A DNA stretch of 64,000 bases. Origin: Mycolicibacterium sp. J2 (GTDB lineage Bacteria; Actinomycetota; Actinomycetes; Mycobacteriales; Mycobacteriaceae). This document shows positions 33,866 to 41,954 of this stretch, in pieces. Under the pieces are notes generated by a model. It ran no database searches, was not told where the DNA came from, and saw nothing but the letters and a program-made list of their open reading frames with translations. A program made the translations under genes and the position numbers. The stretch spans positions 1 to 64,000 of the forward strand of contig NZ_JAPFPY010000022.1 in assembly GCF_026240945.1 (NCBI RefSeq), in the 5' to 3' direction. Positions within the stretch are counted from its first letter, which is position 1, and each line of letters starts with the position of its first letter.

Positions 33866-35770
33866 TCAGCCCTGCTGCTGCTTCGCGCGGGCCTTCGCGC
33901 GGGCGCGCAGGCTGGCGGTCAGCTCGACCTTGCGTACCCGCACCACTTCCGGGGTCACCTCGACGCACTCGTCCTCGGCGCAGAACTCCATGGCCTGCTC
34001 CAGGCCCAGCTCCATCGGCCGCGCCAGCGTCTCCATCACGTCGGCCGTGGAGGACCGCATGTTGGTGAGCTTCTTCTCGCGGGTGATGTTGATGTCGAGA
34101 TCCTCGGCGCGCGGGTTGATTCCGACAACCTGACCTTCGTAGGTGTCCTCACCCGGCTCGACGAAGAACGTCCCGCGATCGGCCAGCTGGATCATCGCGA
34201 ACGGCGTCACCTGACCGGACCGGTCGGACACCAACGAACCGGTGTGCCGGGCACGGATCTCGCCCGCCCACGGCCGGTACCCGTCGAACACCGCATTGGC
34301 GATGCCGGTGCCGCGGGTGATGGTCAGAAAGTCGGTGCGGAACCCGATCAGGCCACGGCTGGGCACGATGAAGTCCATCCGCACCCATCCGGCAGCATGG
34401 TTGGTCATCTGCTCCATGCGGCCCTTGCGGGCAGCCATCAGCTGCGTGATGGCACCGAGGTGCTCCTCGGGACAGTCGATGGTCAGTGCCTCGAACGGCT
34501 CATGCAGCTTGCCATCGACCTGCCGGGTGACCACCTGCGGCTTGCCGACCGTCAGCTCGAAACCCTCGCGGCGCATCTGCTCGACCAGGATGGCCAGCGC
34601 CAGCTCACCGCGGCCCTGCACCTCCCAGGCGTCGGGGCGGCCGATGTCGACAACCCGGATCGACACGTTGCCGATGAGTTCTTGGTCCAGCCGGCTCTTG
34701 ACCATGCGGGCGGTGAGCTTGTGCCCGGACACCTTGCCGGCCAGCGGGGAGGTGTTGGTGCCGATGGTCACCGAGATGGCCGGCTCGTCGACGGTGATGC
34801 GCGGCAGCGCGTGCGCGTGGTCGGGGTCGGCCAGGGTGTCGCCGATCATGATCTCCGGGATGCCGGCCACGGCGACGATGTCACCGGCGACGGCCTCCTC
34901 GGTGGGCGCGCGCTCGACGCCGACGGTGCCCAGCAGTTCGGTGATCTTGGCATTGGTGACGACGGGATGCCCGTCGACCTCGCGCATCCAGGCCACCTGC
35001 TGGCCCTTCTTGAGCCTGCCCTTGTAGATGCGGATCAGCGCGAGCCTGCCCAGGAACGCCGAGGCGTCGAGGTTGGTCACCAGCGCCTGCAGCGGCGCCT
35101 CGGGATCGCCCTGCGGCGGCGGGATGTGCTCCATCAGCACGTCGAACAGCGGGTCGAGGTTCTCGCCGTCGGGGTTTTCGCCGTTGGCGGGCTGGTTGGT
35201 GCTGGCGATGCCCGCACGACCGGAGGCGTACAGCGTCGGCAGGTCCAGCGCCTTCTCGGCCGCCGCCTGGGCGTCCTCGTCCAGGTCGGAGGCGACGTCG
35301 AGCAGCAGGTCGTGGCTTTCCTCGACGACCTCGGCGATGCGGGCGTCGGGCCGGTCGGTCTTGTTCACCACCAGGATCACCGGCAGGTGCGCGGCCAGCG
35401 CCTTGCGCAGCACGAACCGGGTCTGCGGCAGCGGGCCCTCGGAGGCGTCGACCAGGAGCACCACACCGTCCACCATCGACAGTCCGCGTTCGACCTCACC
35501 ACCGAAATCGGCGTGGCCGGGGGTGTCGATGACGTTGATCACCGTGACGGTGCCGTCGGCGTTGTGCCGGTGCACCGCGGTGTTCTTGGCCAGGATGGTG
35601 ATGCCTTTTTCCTTCTCAAGGTCACCGGAGTCCATGATGCGTTCGGTCGCGTCGTCACCGCGGTGGGTCAACGCACCGGACTGCCGCAGCATGGCGTCGA
35701 CCAGGGTGGTTTTACCGTGGTCGACGTGCGCGACGATGGCAACGTTGCGAAAGTTCGGGCGAGAATCCAC
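33866..35770 (-). CDS. typA: TypA/BipA translational GTPase
   Basis: The 634-residue ribosome-associated GTPase has the full G-domain set: AHVDHGKTTLVDAML (G1), EKGITILAKNTAV (G2), DTPGHADFGGEVERGLSMVD (G3) and NKTDRPDARI (G4). EF-G-like domains II, III and V and the BipA-specific C-terminal domain follow. It acts in ribosome assembly and stress adaptation. GTG start. It is divergent from a 53-residue basic Cys-rich protein and convergent with the secreted-protein gene (13 bp). Confidence 0.95.
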   Translation of the reverse strand: MDSRPNFRNVAIVAHVDHGKTTLVDAMLRQSGALTHRGDDATERIMDSGDLEKEKGITILAKNTAVHRHNADGTVTVINVIDTPGHADFGGEVERGLSMVDGVVLLVDASEGPLPQTRFVLRKALAAHLPVILVVNKTDRPDARIAEVVEESHDLLLDVASDLDEDAQAAAEKALDLPTLYASGRAGIASTNQPANGENPDGENLDPLFDVLMEHIPPPQGDPEAPLQALVTNLDASAFLGRLALIRIYKGRLKKGQQVAWMREVDGHPVVTNAKITELLGTVGVERAPTEEAVAGDIVAVAGIPEIMIGDTLADPDHAHALPRITVDEPAISVTIGTNTSPLAGKVSGHKLTARMVKSRLDQELIGNVSIRVVDIGRPDAWEVQGRGELALAILVEQMRREGFELTVGKPQVVTRQVDGKLHEPFEALTIDCPEEHLGAITQLMAARKGRMEQMTNHAAGWVRMDFIVPSRGLIGFRTDFLTITRGTGIANAVFDGYRPWAGEIRARHTGSLVSDRSGQVTPFAMIQLADRGTFFVEPGEDTYEGQVVGINPRAEDLDINITREKKLTNMRSSTADVMETLARPMELGLEQAMEFCAEDECVEVTPEVVRVRKVELTASLRARAKARAKQQQG

Positions 35771-35823
35771 GACGGTGATTGTCGCAGTGTGAGTACCCGA
35801 TCACGAAAACGACGGAAGAGCGC

Positions 35824-35985
35824 GTGAAGAAGCTGGTATCGGCCAAGCCGAAGAAGAAGTGCTGCCGCAGCAAGCCGCGCTGCAAGCGCTGTCCGTTGGT
35901 GCTGGACAAGGTGCGCAAGGCCGCACACGCCGGGGTGACTGGAAAGGAGCTGGAGAAAGTCTTCAAACATGCCAGAAAGTCGTGA
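35824..35985 (+). CDS. Small Lys/Cys-rich protein, unknown function
   Basis: GTG 35824 opens a 53-residue, strongly basic protein. Four Cys are in KKKCCRSKPRCKRCPLVL, followed by a helix KVRKAAHAGVTGKELEKVF. The Cys pattern suggests a small zinc-binding site. GGAAG lies five to seven bases before GTG; TTG 35779 would add 15 residues but lies next to the typA start. Its divergence from typA and its charge suggest a role in RNA or ribosome biology, but that is inference. Confidence 0.68.
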   Translation: MKKLVSAKPKKKCCRSKPRCKRCPLVLDKVRKAAHAGVTGKELEKVFKHARKS

Positions 35986-36056
35986 TGACCTGCATAGACC
36001 GGCATTACCGGGCGTACCGTTGAAGTGTCCGTCACCGATGGTTGGAGGTAGCGATC

Positions 36057-36323
36057 ATGACGGTTTACGAGGCACTCACCGTAGCGCTGATCGTGGTGCT
36101 GGCGCTGGCGACGACGGCGGCGATCTACCTCGGATTGCTCAACTGGATCGGCGCGGCGTTCGTGGTCCGGTGTGCGGCATGTCACCATCTGACCTTCGCC
36201 GCGGCCAATGCGCCGCAGGCGTCGTGCCCGCAATGCCGGCATCAGGCGCTCATCCACCCGATCTACACCGCGCAGCATCCCGGCGGTCAGGTGCGGGTGG
36301 TCGGCGACCGGCTCCGGTACTAG
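36057..36323 (+). CDS. Membrane protein with zinc-ribbon-like Cys pairs
   Basis: The 88-residue protein has an N-terminal membrane helix (ALTVALIVVLALATTAAIYL). A cytosolic or surface part carries CAAC and CPQC pairs about 21 residues apart, the spacing of a small zinc ribbon. GGAGG eight bases upstream supports the ATG. It follows the 53-residue Cys-rich gene by 71 bp on the same strand. Function unknown. Confidence 0.72.
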   Translation: MTVYEALTVALIVVLALATTAAIYLGLLNWIGAAFVVRCAACHHLTFAAANAPQASCPQCRHQALIHPIYTAQHPGGQVRVVGDRLRY

Positions 36324-36330
36324 CCGCGCA

Positions 36331-37251
36331 TCACCCGGCGGCGAAGCCTTCCTCGAGTTGACGTGCCGCTGCGGCGCTCACCGCGATGGCCTCGTGCGCG
36401 GCGGGACTCAACCGTCGCTCGGCGAGATGCGCGATGAGTATCCGACGTTGGGGCGGGCGGGTGGCCAGGCGGATCGAACGCACGTCGGGTCGCGGATTGA
36501 GGACCGCCAGCCGGGGGGCGATCGCCACACCCAGCTGAACCGCGACCATGGCCTGCACTTCGCCGTAGTCGTGGGCGAACACACTGGTGCGGGGCGCGAA
36601 TCCGCCTTGCTGACAGAGCTTTTCCAACGTCTGCGCGACGGGGTGGTCCTCGGCGCGCACCACCCAGGACTCGTCACGCAGTTCGCCGATGCTGATCGCA
36701 TCGCGATCGGCGAGCCGGTGATGTTCGGACACCAGCAGCATGGTCGGATCGTTCATCAGGTGGTGGTAGGTCAGGGTCGGGTCGTTGATCCGATTCCACT
36801 CGTAGTCCCACAGCAGAGACAGTTCGGTCTCCCGCCGGCGGAGCGCATCAACGAGCCGGTCGAAGCGGCCGCTGAACACCTTCAGATCGACCCCCGGGTG
36901 CCGCGTCTTGAACTCCTTGACCACCAGCGGCAGCAGCGACGAGCCGGCCGTGGGAAAAGTGCCGATGGCCAGGACACCCGCTCGTAGGCCCCGGATCTCG
37001 GCCAGCTCGGCGTCCGCGGCATGCAGTTCGACCAGGATGCGCTCTGTATGCCGGACCACCGATCGGCCGGCATCCGTCAGCGCCACACCCCGGGCGTGCC
37101 GCTCGAGAAGTGGCTGCCCCGCTTCCTTTTCGAGCTTGGCGATCTGTTGTGAGACGGCAGAAGTCGTGTAGCCCAGAGCCTCCGCGGCCGCGGTGATGGA
37201 TCCGTGGGCCGCAACCTCACGCAACGTGAACATCCGATTGGTATCGAGCAC
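36331..37251 (-). CDS. LysR-family regulator of the MatC/PrpF-like cassette
   Basis: The 306-residue protein has an N-terminal winged HTH (about 5-63; HGSITAAAEALGYTTSAVSQ) and a LysR effector-binding domain. It is divergent from the carrier gene across 198 bp that contain TTTAAGAGAAACTAAACCC (37267-37285). A closely related site lies before the PrpF-like gene, so it probably controls both and its own gene. Effector is probably the di- or tricarboxylate carried by the transporter (inference). Confidence 0.88.
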   Translation of the reverse strand: MLDTNRMFTLREVAAHGSITAAAEALGYTTSAVSQQIAKLEKEAGQPLLERHARGVALTDAGRSVVRHTERILVELHAADAELAEIRGLRAGVLAIGTFPTAGSSLLPLVVKEFKTRHPGVDLKVFSGRFDRLVDALRRRETELSLLWDYEWNRINDPTLTYHHLMNDPTMLLVSEHHRLADRDAISIGELRDESWVVRAEDHPVAQTLEKLCQQGGFAPRTSVFAHDYGEVQAMVAVQLGVAIAPRLAVLNPRPDVRSIRLATRPPQRRILIAHLAERRLSPAAHEAIAVSAAAARQLEEGFAAG

Positions 37252-37266
37252 GACACTCCAGCGTGG

Positions 37267-37287
37267 TTTAAGAGAAACTAAACCCTA
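37267..37287. promoter_or_regulatory. LysR operator-like site 1
   Basis: TTTAAGAGAAACTAAA is a TTTA-N8-TAAA dyad, followed by CCCTA. It matches the site at 38883-38903 at 16 of 21 positions. It lies 16-36 bp upstream of the LysR start, in the divergent region. Confidence 0.5.
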
Positions 37288-37449
37288 CTGTACATAGTCG
37301 ACATTGTCGTTAAGTCAACACGTTCCTAGTGTGATCTGGGTAATGATCAACGAAGGGTGTGATCCGCAACCATCGCAGCGCCGCCGACAGCGCGGAACGG
37401 TGCCCGGTTTGCGCGCAGCGCGACCTTCTCCGGAACTGAGAGACCAACG

Positions 37450-38847
37450 ATGACCTCTGTCGAAGTACTACCGCTGATCGCCTTGGTGGCGATGTTCGTC
37501 ATCGCCACCTTCTTTCCCATCAACATCGGCATTCTCGGATTCATCGGCGCCTTCGGCGTCGGGTACTTCATGCTCGGCTACGACGACAAGGAACTCCTGG
37601 CCGAGTTCCCCAGTTCCATCGTGCTCACCATCGTCGGCGTCACCTACTTCTTCGGCATGGCAAAACGCAACGGCACGATCGACCTGCTGGTCAACGCCTG
37701 CATCCGCGGGGTGCGCGGCCGCGTCACCCTGGTCCCGTGGGTGTTCTTCTTCTGCGCCTCCGTCCTGACCGCACTCGGGACGTTCAGCCCGGCGGCGGTG
37801 GCCTTGATCTCTCCGGCGGCGATGTCGTTCGCCGCACGAACCAAGATGAGCCCGCTGGTGATGGGCATCATGACGATCAACGGAGCCCACGCCGGGGCGT
37901 TCTCCCCGATCTCGGTCTCCGGCGTGCTGGTTCGCGACATCGTCGAGAAGAGCGGCCTGAGCATCAACCCGTGGACGCTGTTCTTCGCCAGCTACGGCAT
38001 CAACCTGCTGCTGTCGGTCCTGACCGTCGTCGGCTATGCCGCGTTGTCCCGGGTCCGCCACCTGGAGTTCAGCGCCACCGGCAGCCCGGAAGGATTCGAT
38101 CGCGACGACCTCGGGTCCGCAGGGGTGACCGCCGGCCGTGACCCGCGTGACACCCCACTCGGCGGCGGCTCGGGAAGTACCGGTACCGGACTGCTCACCC
38201 GACCCGCGGTGCGCACCGGCGTCCTGCTGGACGCGATGCCCACTCCGGTGAACCGCGTTCAGAAGCTCACGCTGGCGCTCATCGCCGTGGTGCTGGTGCT
38301 CGTGCTGGTGTTCCACCTGCCGATCAGTTTCATCTCCATCGCAGCGGGCGCCGTGCTGGCCTTCACCGACCTGTCCAAGCAGAACGAGGCGATCGCCGGG
38401 ATCAGCTGGTCCACGGTATTGCTTGTCGCCGGCATGATCACCTACATCTCGGTACTGCAGGAGATCGGCACCATCGACCACCTCGCCGAGATGTCCATGA
38501 CCATCGGTGCGCCCCTGCTGGTTGCCGCCGTCCTCTGCTACGTCATCGGCGTCACCTCGGCGTTCGCTTCCTCCACCGCGCTGCTCACCGCCATCATCCC
38601 GATGGCTCTTCCCCTGCTGCACACCGGAGCGTTGCCGGTCGTCGGTGTCGTTGCCGCACTGGCGATTTCGGCCACCGTCGTCGACGTCTCACCGTTCTCC
38701 ACAAACGGCGCCCTCGTGCTGGCCAACGCCCAGGGGATTGCCCGACCGAGGTTCTACCGGCAGCTCCTGCTCAACGCCGGCATCGTCGTCGCCCTGGCCC
38801 CGGCACTGTGCTGGCTCGTCCTGGTCGCCGCACCGGCGTTGTTCTGA
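37450..38847 (+). CDS. MatC-type / ion-transporter-superfamily dicarboxylate carrier
   Basis: The 465-residue membrane protein has about 11-12 helices. Its N-terminal half resembles the MatC_N dicarboxylate carrier domain: LIALVAMFVIATFFPINIGI, GVTYFFGMAKRNGTIDLLVN and MGIMTINGAHAGAFSPISVS. A hydrophilic loop of about 60 residues (around 205-265) separates the halves, and ATVVDVSPFSTNGALVLANA is the second-half helical-hairpin motif. Inner-membrane uptake of a C4-C6 dicarboxylate or malonate-like acid is likely. Position between LysR and a PrpF-like isomerase supports an organic-acid uptake operon. Confidence 0.84.
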   Translation: MTSVEVLPLIALVAMFVIATFFPINIGILGFIGAFGVGYFMLGYDDKELLAEFPSSIVLTIVGVTYFFGMAKRNGTIDLLVNACIRGVRGRVTLVPWVFFFCASVLTALGTFSPAAVALISPAAMSFAARTKMSPLVMGIMTINGAHAGAFSPISVSGVLVRDIVEKSGLSINPWTLFFASYGINLLLSVLTVVGYAALSRVRHLEFSATGSPEGFDRDDLGSAGVTAGRDPRDTPLGGGSGSTGTGLLTRPAVRTGVLLDAMPTPVNRVQKLTLALIAVVLVLVLVFHLPISFISIAAGAVLAFTDLSKQNEAIAGISWSTVLLVAGMITYISVLQEIGTIDHLAEMSMTIGAPLLVAAVLCYVIGVTSAFASSTALLTAIIPMALPLLHTGALPVVGVVAALAISATVVDVSPFSTNGALVLANAQGIARPRFYRQLLLNAGIVVALAPALCWLVLVAAPALF

Positions 38848-38882
38848 GCCCGCCTTCGCGGCAGCGCGGTCAACAAGCTGGA

Positions 38883-38903
38883 TTTAGCAGAAGTTAAGCC
38901 CTA
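38883..38903. promoter_or_regulatory. LysR operator-like site 2, before PrpF-like gene
   Basis: TTTAGCAGAAGTTAAGCCC (38883-38901), followed by TA, resembles the site at 37267. It lies in a 142-bp gap between the carrier and PrpF-like genes, so the isomerase gene may have its own LysR-controlled promoter. Confidence 0.45.
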
Positions 38904-38989
38904 TCCGGCAATGCGTGATTGTGCTACATGCCATCAGCGCTCACAGTGGAATCACACCTCACTTTTCGTGTGGAAAGGCCTGATCTGAC

Positions 38990-40120
38990 ATGCTCACCCT
39001 TCGTGGCACCTGGATGCGGGGCGGAACCAGCAAGTGCTGGCTGTTCAACGCCGTGGATGTCGACCCCCTGCTGACCGACGCCGGCGGCCTCGACACGCTA
39101 CTCACCTCGGCCTTCGGATCCGGCGATCCCCGCCAACTCGACGGCGTCGGCGGCGGAAGCTCGACGACGTCGAAGGCGGCCATCGTGCGCCGCTCGCAGC
39201 TGCCCGGCATCGACGTCGACTACCTGTTCGCCCAGGTGGCGATCGGTGATCGACGGGTCGAATGGGGAAGCAACTGCGGCAATTGCGCGACGGCGATCGG
39301 CCTCTACGCCTTACAGACCGGCCTCGTCGCCGTCAACGACTCGACGACCGAGATCCGGATGCGCAACGAGAACACCGGCGCCGTCCTGACCGCGGAGATC
39401 GCCACTCCCGGCGGGGTGATCCCGAGTGAAGGGACCGCACGTGTGCCCGGTACCAATGCGCTCGGGGTGCCGGTGGGCCTGTCCTTCACCGGCCTGGACG
39501 CCGATCCGGCGGGCGTGCTGCGCACCGGGCGCGCCGTCGACCACGTCCAGGTCGCCGGCGGCAGGTATACCGCATCGATGCTGGCGGCGGGCGCCCCGGC
39601 GGCTCTGTTCGACGCGGCCGATCTCGGCTTGACCGGCTCCGAGGACAACGACGTGATCGCCGATCGGATGGAGTTGTTGGTGGCGCTTCGCCAACAGGCG
39701 TCGCTGCTGATGGGGTTGAGCAGAGTTGGCGAGCCGATCAGTCATGCCATCCCGAAGGTCGGCGTGGTCGGCCCACCGAGGAACTACCGCACGAGTGCCG
39801 GCACCGAGGTGGGCGCGCACGAGTACGACATCTCGGTGCGCATGGTGTCCATGCTCGCCCCGCACCCGGCCATCGGACTCACGTCTGCCGTCGCCGTCGC
39901 CGCCGCGGCGACGATCGCCGGCAGCACCGTCGCACAGAGTATGCGCACGCCGGTGGCCGATTCACTTCGGCTGGGCACCGCGGCCGGGGTGCTGCACGTC
40001 GATCTCACCAGGGCTGCAGACGGCGCGCTGACGGCGGTGACGCTGCACCGTGCGGCCCGAAAGATCGCCTCGGCAGAGCTTTTCGTTGCCGCACCGGCGC
40101 TCGTCGGCGCAGGCGTGTGA
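38990..40120 (+). CDS. PrpF-family isomerase (methylaconitate or oxalomesaconate type)
   Basis: The 376-residue protein has the PrpF-like diaminopimelate-epimerase fold. It begins TLRGTWMRGGTSKCW with GGGSSTTSKAAIV. A conserved Cys lies in WGSNCGNCATAIG, and the C-terminal domain has VRMVSMLAPHPAIGLTSAVA. Relatives isomerise trans/cis-aconitate analogs in propionate (2-methylcitrate) metabolism or 4-oxalomesaconate in gallate breakdown. Lack of prp genes nearby and linkage with a dicarboxylate carrier suggest use on an imported unsaturated tricarboxylate. Exact substrate is not known. Confidence 0.86.
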   Translation: MLTLRGTWMRGGTSKCWLFNAVDVDPLLTDAGGLDTLLTSAFGSGDPRQLDGVGGGSSTTSKAAIVRRSQLPGIDVDYLFAQVAIGDRRVEWGSNCGNCATAIGLYALQTGLVAVNDSTTEIRMRNENTGAVLTAEIATPGGVIPSEGTARVPGTNALGVPVGLSFTGLDADPAGVLRTGRAVDHVQVAGGRYTASMLAAGAPAALFDAADLGLTGSEDNDVIADRMELLVALRQQASLLMGLSRVGEPISHAIPKVGVVGPPRNYRTSAGTEVGAHEYDISVRMVSMLAPHPAIGLTSAVAVAAAATIAGSTVAQSMRTPVADSLRLGTAAGVLHVDLTRAADGALTAVTLHRAARKIASAELFVAAPALVGAGV

Positions 40121-40141
40121 CACCGCGACGGCCGCCAACCG

Positions 40142-41191
40142 TCAGGGCGTCTGCAACAACACCAGCACTCGGTCATCGCCGGAGCCGGGGAACGCAGCCG
40201 GGTCGAGTCCGTAGTACTTCTGCTGAGTTTCGGTGATCCCGTCGATCACCGTGCCCTGCGTGTGGACGACACCGTCCTTCGCCTCGGCGACGGCGGCCTT
40301 GAAATCCGAGACGGTCATCGACTCTGCCAACAGCAGCGCCTCGCCGCCACCGTCCAGGCGAACCAACACCCCGGCGCCGGCATAGTTGTTACCGCCGCGA
40401 CCGGTGCCATCGGGTGCCCAATAGACCGGATCCGACGTCAGCTCACCTTCCACCCGCACCTGCGTACCGGCTCTGTCACCGACAGCGACGACGGGCCAGG
40501 CCGCGACCCGTCGCGCGTCCTGCCAGAACATGACCGCCAGGGGGATGCAGGTGATCGCGTAGCAGAACACGACGAGCATCAGCACCGGCTTCCATGCGAT
40601 CTCCCAGGCGATCCGGGGACGCACCCGCTCCAACTCCTTGCGCCCGAATTTGAAGACGTACCAAGCCAATACCCGGGCAATGGCCAAACCGGCGAGCAAT
40701 GCCATCGCCACCAGGCCGGTCACCCGCCAGTAGAAGGTGCTGTCGCCCTCGTCGCGGCTGAAGAACCACATGGACAGCGGCAGGGGAAGGATGAGCAGGA
40801 GCAGCAACGCGTACGACGGATGACTCGACAGGTAGTCGTAGGTGATCCGGGCCCGGCCGTTGGCCATCAGCAGGTCGACGTCCCCGCCCAGCGGCATGCG
40901 CGCCATGGGCGCCCAGCTGCCTTCCCGCACCCGCGGCCGGACCAGGCTGCGCACGACGAAGAATCCGCACGCCAGCGACAGCATCAAGGCTGCCCAGTAC
41001 ACCGGTGGCACCGCTCCCCCGGTGCCCGGCACCCCCAGGGCACCTCGGATGTCGATGACCTTCCCGATGAAGAAGGCCAGCGGCATCACGAAAAACAGTT
41101 CCACGAAGGTGATCTGGACGAGTTGCGGGATGCGGCTGCCGACCCGGTCGAACGCCAGCACACCACGCCAGAGGAAGTGCAGCACGCCCAT
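40142..41191 (-). CDS. Integral membrane protein of unknown function
   Basis: The 349-residue protein has about four to five membrane helices (LVQITFVELFFVMPLAFFIG, VYWAALMLSLACGFFVV, YALLLLLILPLPLSMWFF, VTGLVAMALLAGLAIARVLA, VLMLVVFCYAITCIPLAVMF). A soluble C-terminal domain of about 130 residues is rich in beta-type sequence (GTQVRVEGELTSDPVYW). I do not recognise a family. It is transcribed toward prpF, convergent across 21 bp, and lies 50 bp beyond the mutT2 stop codon on the same strand. Confidence 0.7.
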   Translation of the reverse strand: MGVLHFLWRGVLAFDRVGSRIPQLVQITFVELFFVMPLAFFIGKVIDIRGALGVPGTGGAVPPVYWAALMLSLACGFFVVRSLVRPRVREGSWAPMARMPLGGDVDLLMANGRARITYDYLSSHPSYALLLLLILPLPLSMWFFSRDEGDSTFYWRVTGLVAMALLAGLAIARVLAWYVFKFGRKELERVRPRIAWEIAWKPVLMLVVFCYAITCIPLAVMFWQDARRVAAWPVVAVGDRAGTQVRVEGELTSDPVYWAPDGTGRGGNNYAGAGVLVRLDGGGEALLLAESMTVSDFKAAVAEAKDGVVHTQGTVIDGITETQQKYYGLDPAAFPGSGDDRVLVLLQTP

Positions 41192-41240
41192 GGCTCGAGG
41201 AGATTACTGTGCGCCGGCTGTGCGGGTGGCAAACTCGGAG

Positions 41241-41642
41241 CTACTGGCCGCCGGGCGTCCGCAGCGCCGCCAGCAGATCGGGCACCCAACCCCGATCCGC
41301 CGGCACCCAGGGCAGTTCGTCCAGTTCGGCGCCCGACACCCAGCGCAGGGCACGGTGGTCGTGTGGCTGCGGGGTGCCGTCGGTGAGGGTCACCCGGTAG
41401 GCGCGCAGCGTCATGCCGTTGGGCAAGGTCACATCCGACCCGATGCGGGCGCCCACCCGCACCCGGATCTCGAGTTCCTCGTGCAGTTCGCGGGCCAGCG
41501 CCTCGGCGTCGGACTCCCCCGGCGCGACCTTGCCGCCGGGCAGTTCCCACAGCCCGGCCAACTCGGCGGGGCGCGCCCGTTGCGCAACCAGCAGGACGCC
41601 ATGCGAAATGAGCGCCCCCGCAACGACGATCTGCTCATGCAT
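41241..41642 (-). CDS. mutT2: Nudix hydrolase MutT2-like (nucleotide-pool sanitation)
   Basis: The 133-residue protein has the MutT Nudix box GGKVAPGESDAEALARELHE followed by ELEI. It opens EQIVVAGALISHGVLLVAQR. MutT2 (Rv1160) hydrolyses oxidised or modified nucleotides such as dCTP derivatives. ATG 41642 matches the family start; an upstream frame to 41885 runs through phhB and is rejected. It is divergent from phhB with 27 bp between starts. Confidence 0.88.
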   Translation of the reverse strand: MHEQIVVAGALISHGVLLVAQRARPAELAGLWELPGGKVAPGESDAEALARELHEELEIRVRVGARIGSDVTLPNGMTLRAYRVTLTDGTPQPHDHRALRWVSGAELDELPWVPADRGWVPDLLAALRTPGGQ

Positions 41643-41669
41643 CGCCGATGACGGTATACCGTCGGTTCC

Positions 41670-41954
41670 ATGGCTGTGTTGACGAACGAACAGGTCGATG
41701 CCGCGCTGGCCGATCTTCCCGGGTGGGAACGGGCAGCGGGCGCCCTGCACCGGTCGGTCAAGTTCCCGGCGTTTCTGGACGGGATCGACGCGGTGCGCCG
41801 CGTCGCCGAATTCGCCGAGCAGGCCGACCATCACCCTGATATCGATATCCGTTGGCGGACGGTCACTTTCGCCCTGGTGACGCATTCCGCCGGTGGGATC
41901 ACCGAGAAGGATCTGGCAATGGCGGCCGATATCGACCGGATTCTCGGCCAGTAG
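41670..41954 (+). CDS. phhB: Pterin-4a-carbinolamine dehydratase
   Basis: The 94-residue protein has the conserved dehydratase core HHPDIDIRWRTVTFALVTHS (active-site His pair and Trp region), with GGITEKDLAMAADID ending the domain. It recycles pterin cofactors. Position matches Rv1159A. It is convergent with pimE, and the two coding regions overlap by about 56 bp at their 3' ends. Confidence 0.9.
   Translation: MAVLTNEQVDAALADLPGWERAAGALHRSVKFPAFLDGIDAVRRVAEFAEQADHHPDIDIRWRTVTFALVTHSAGGITEKDLAMAADIDRILGQ

Noticed and set aside
33737..35827. 696-codon frame antisense to typA
   Set aside because: Typical high-GC shadow with Arg/Gln/His/Val-rich composition; typA has all GTPase motifs.
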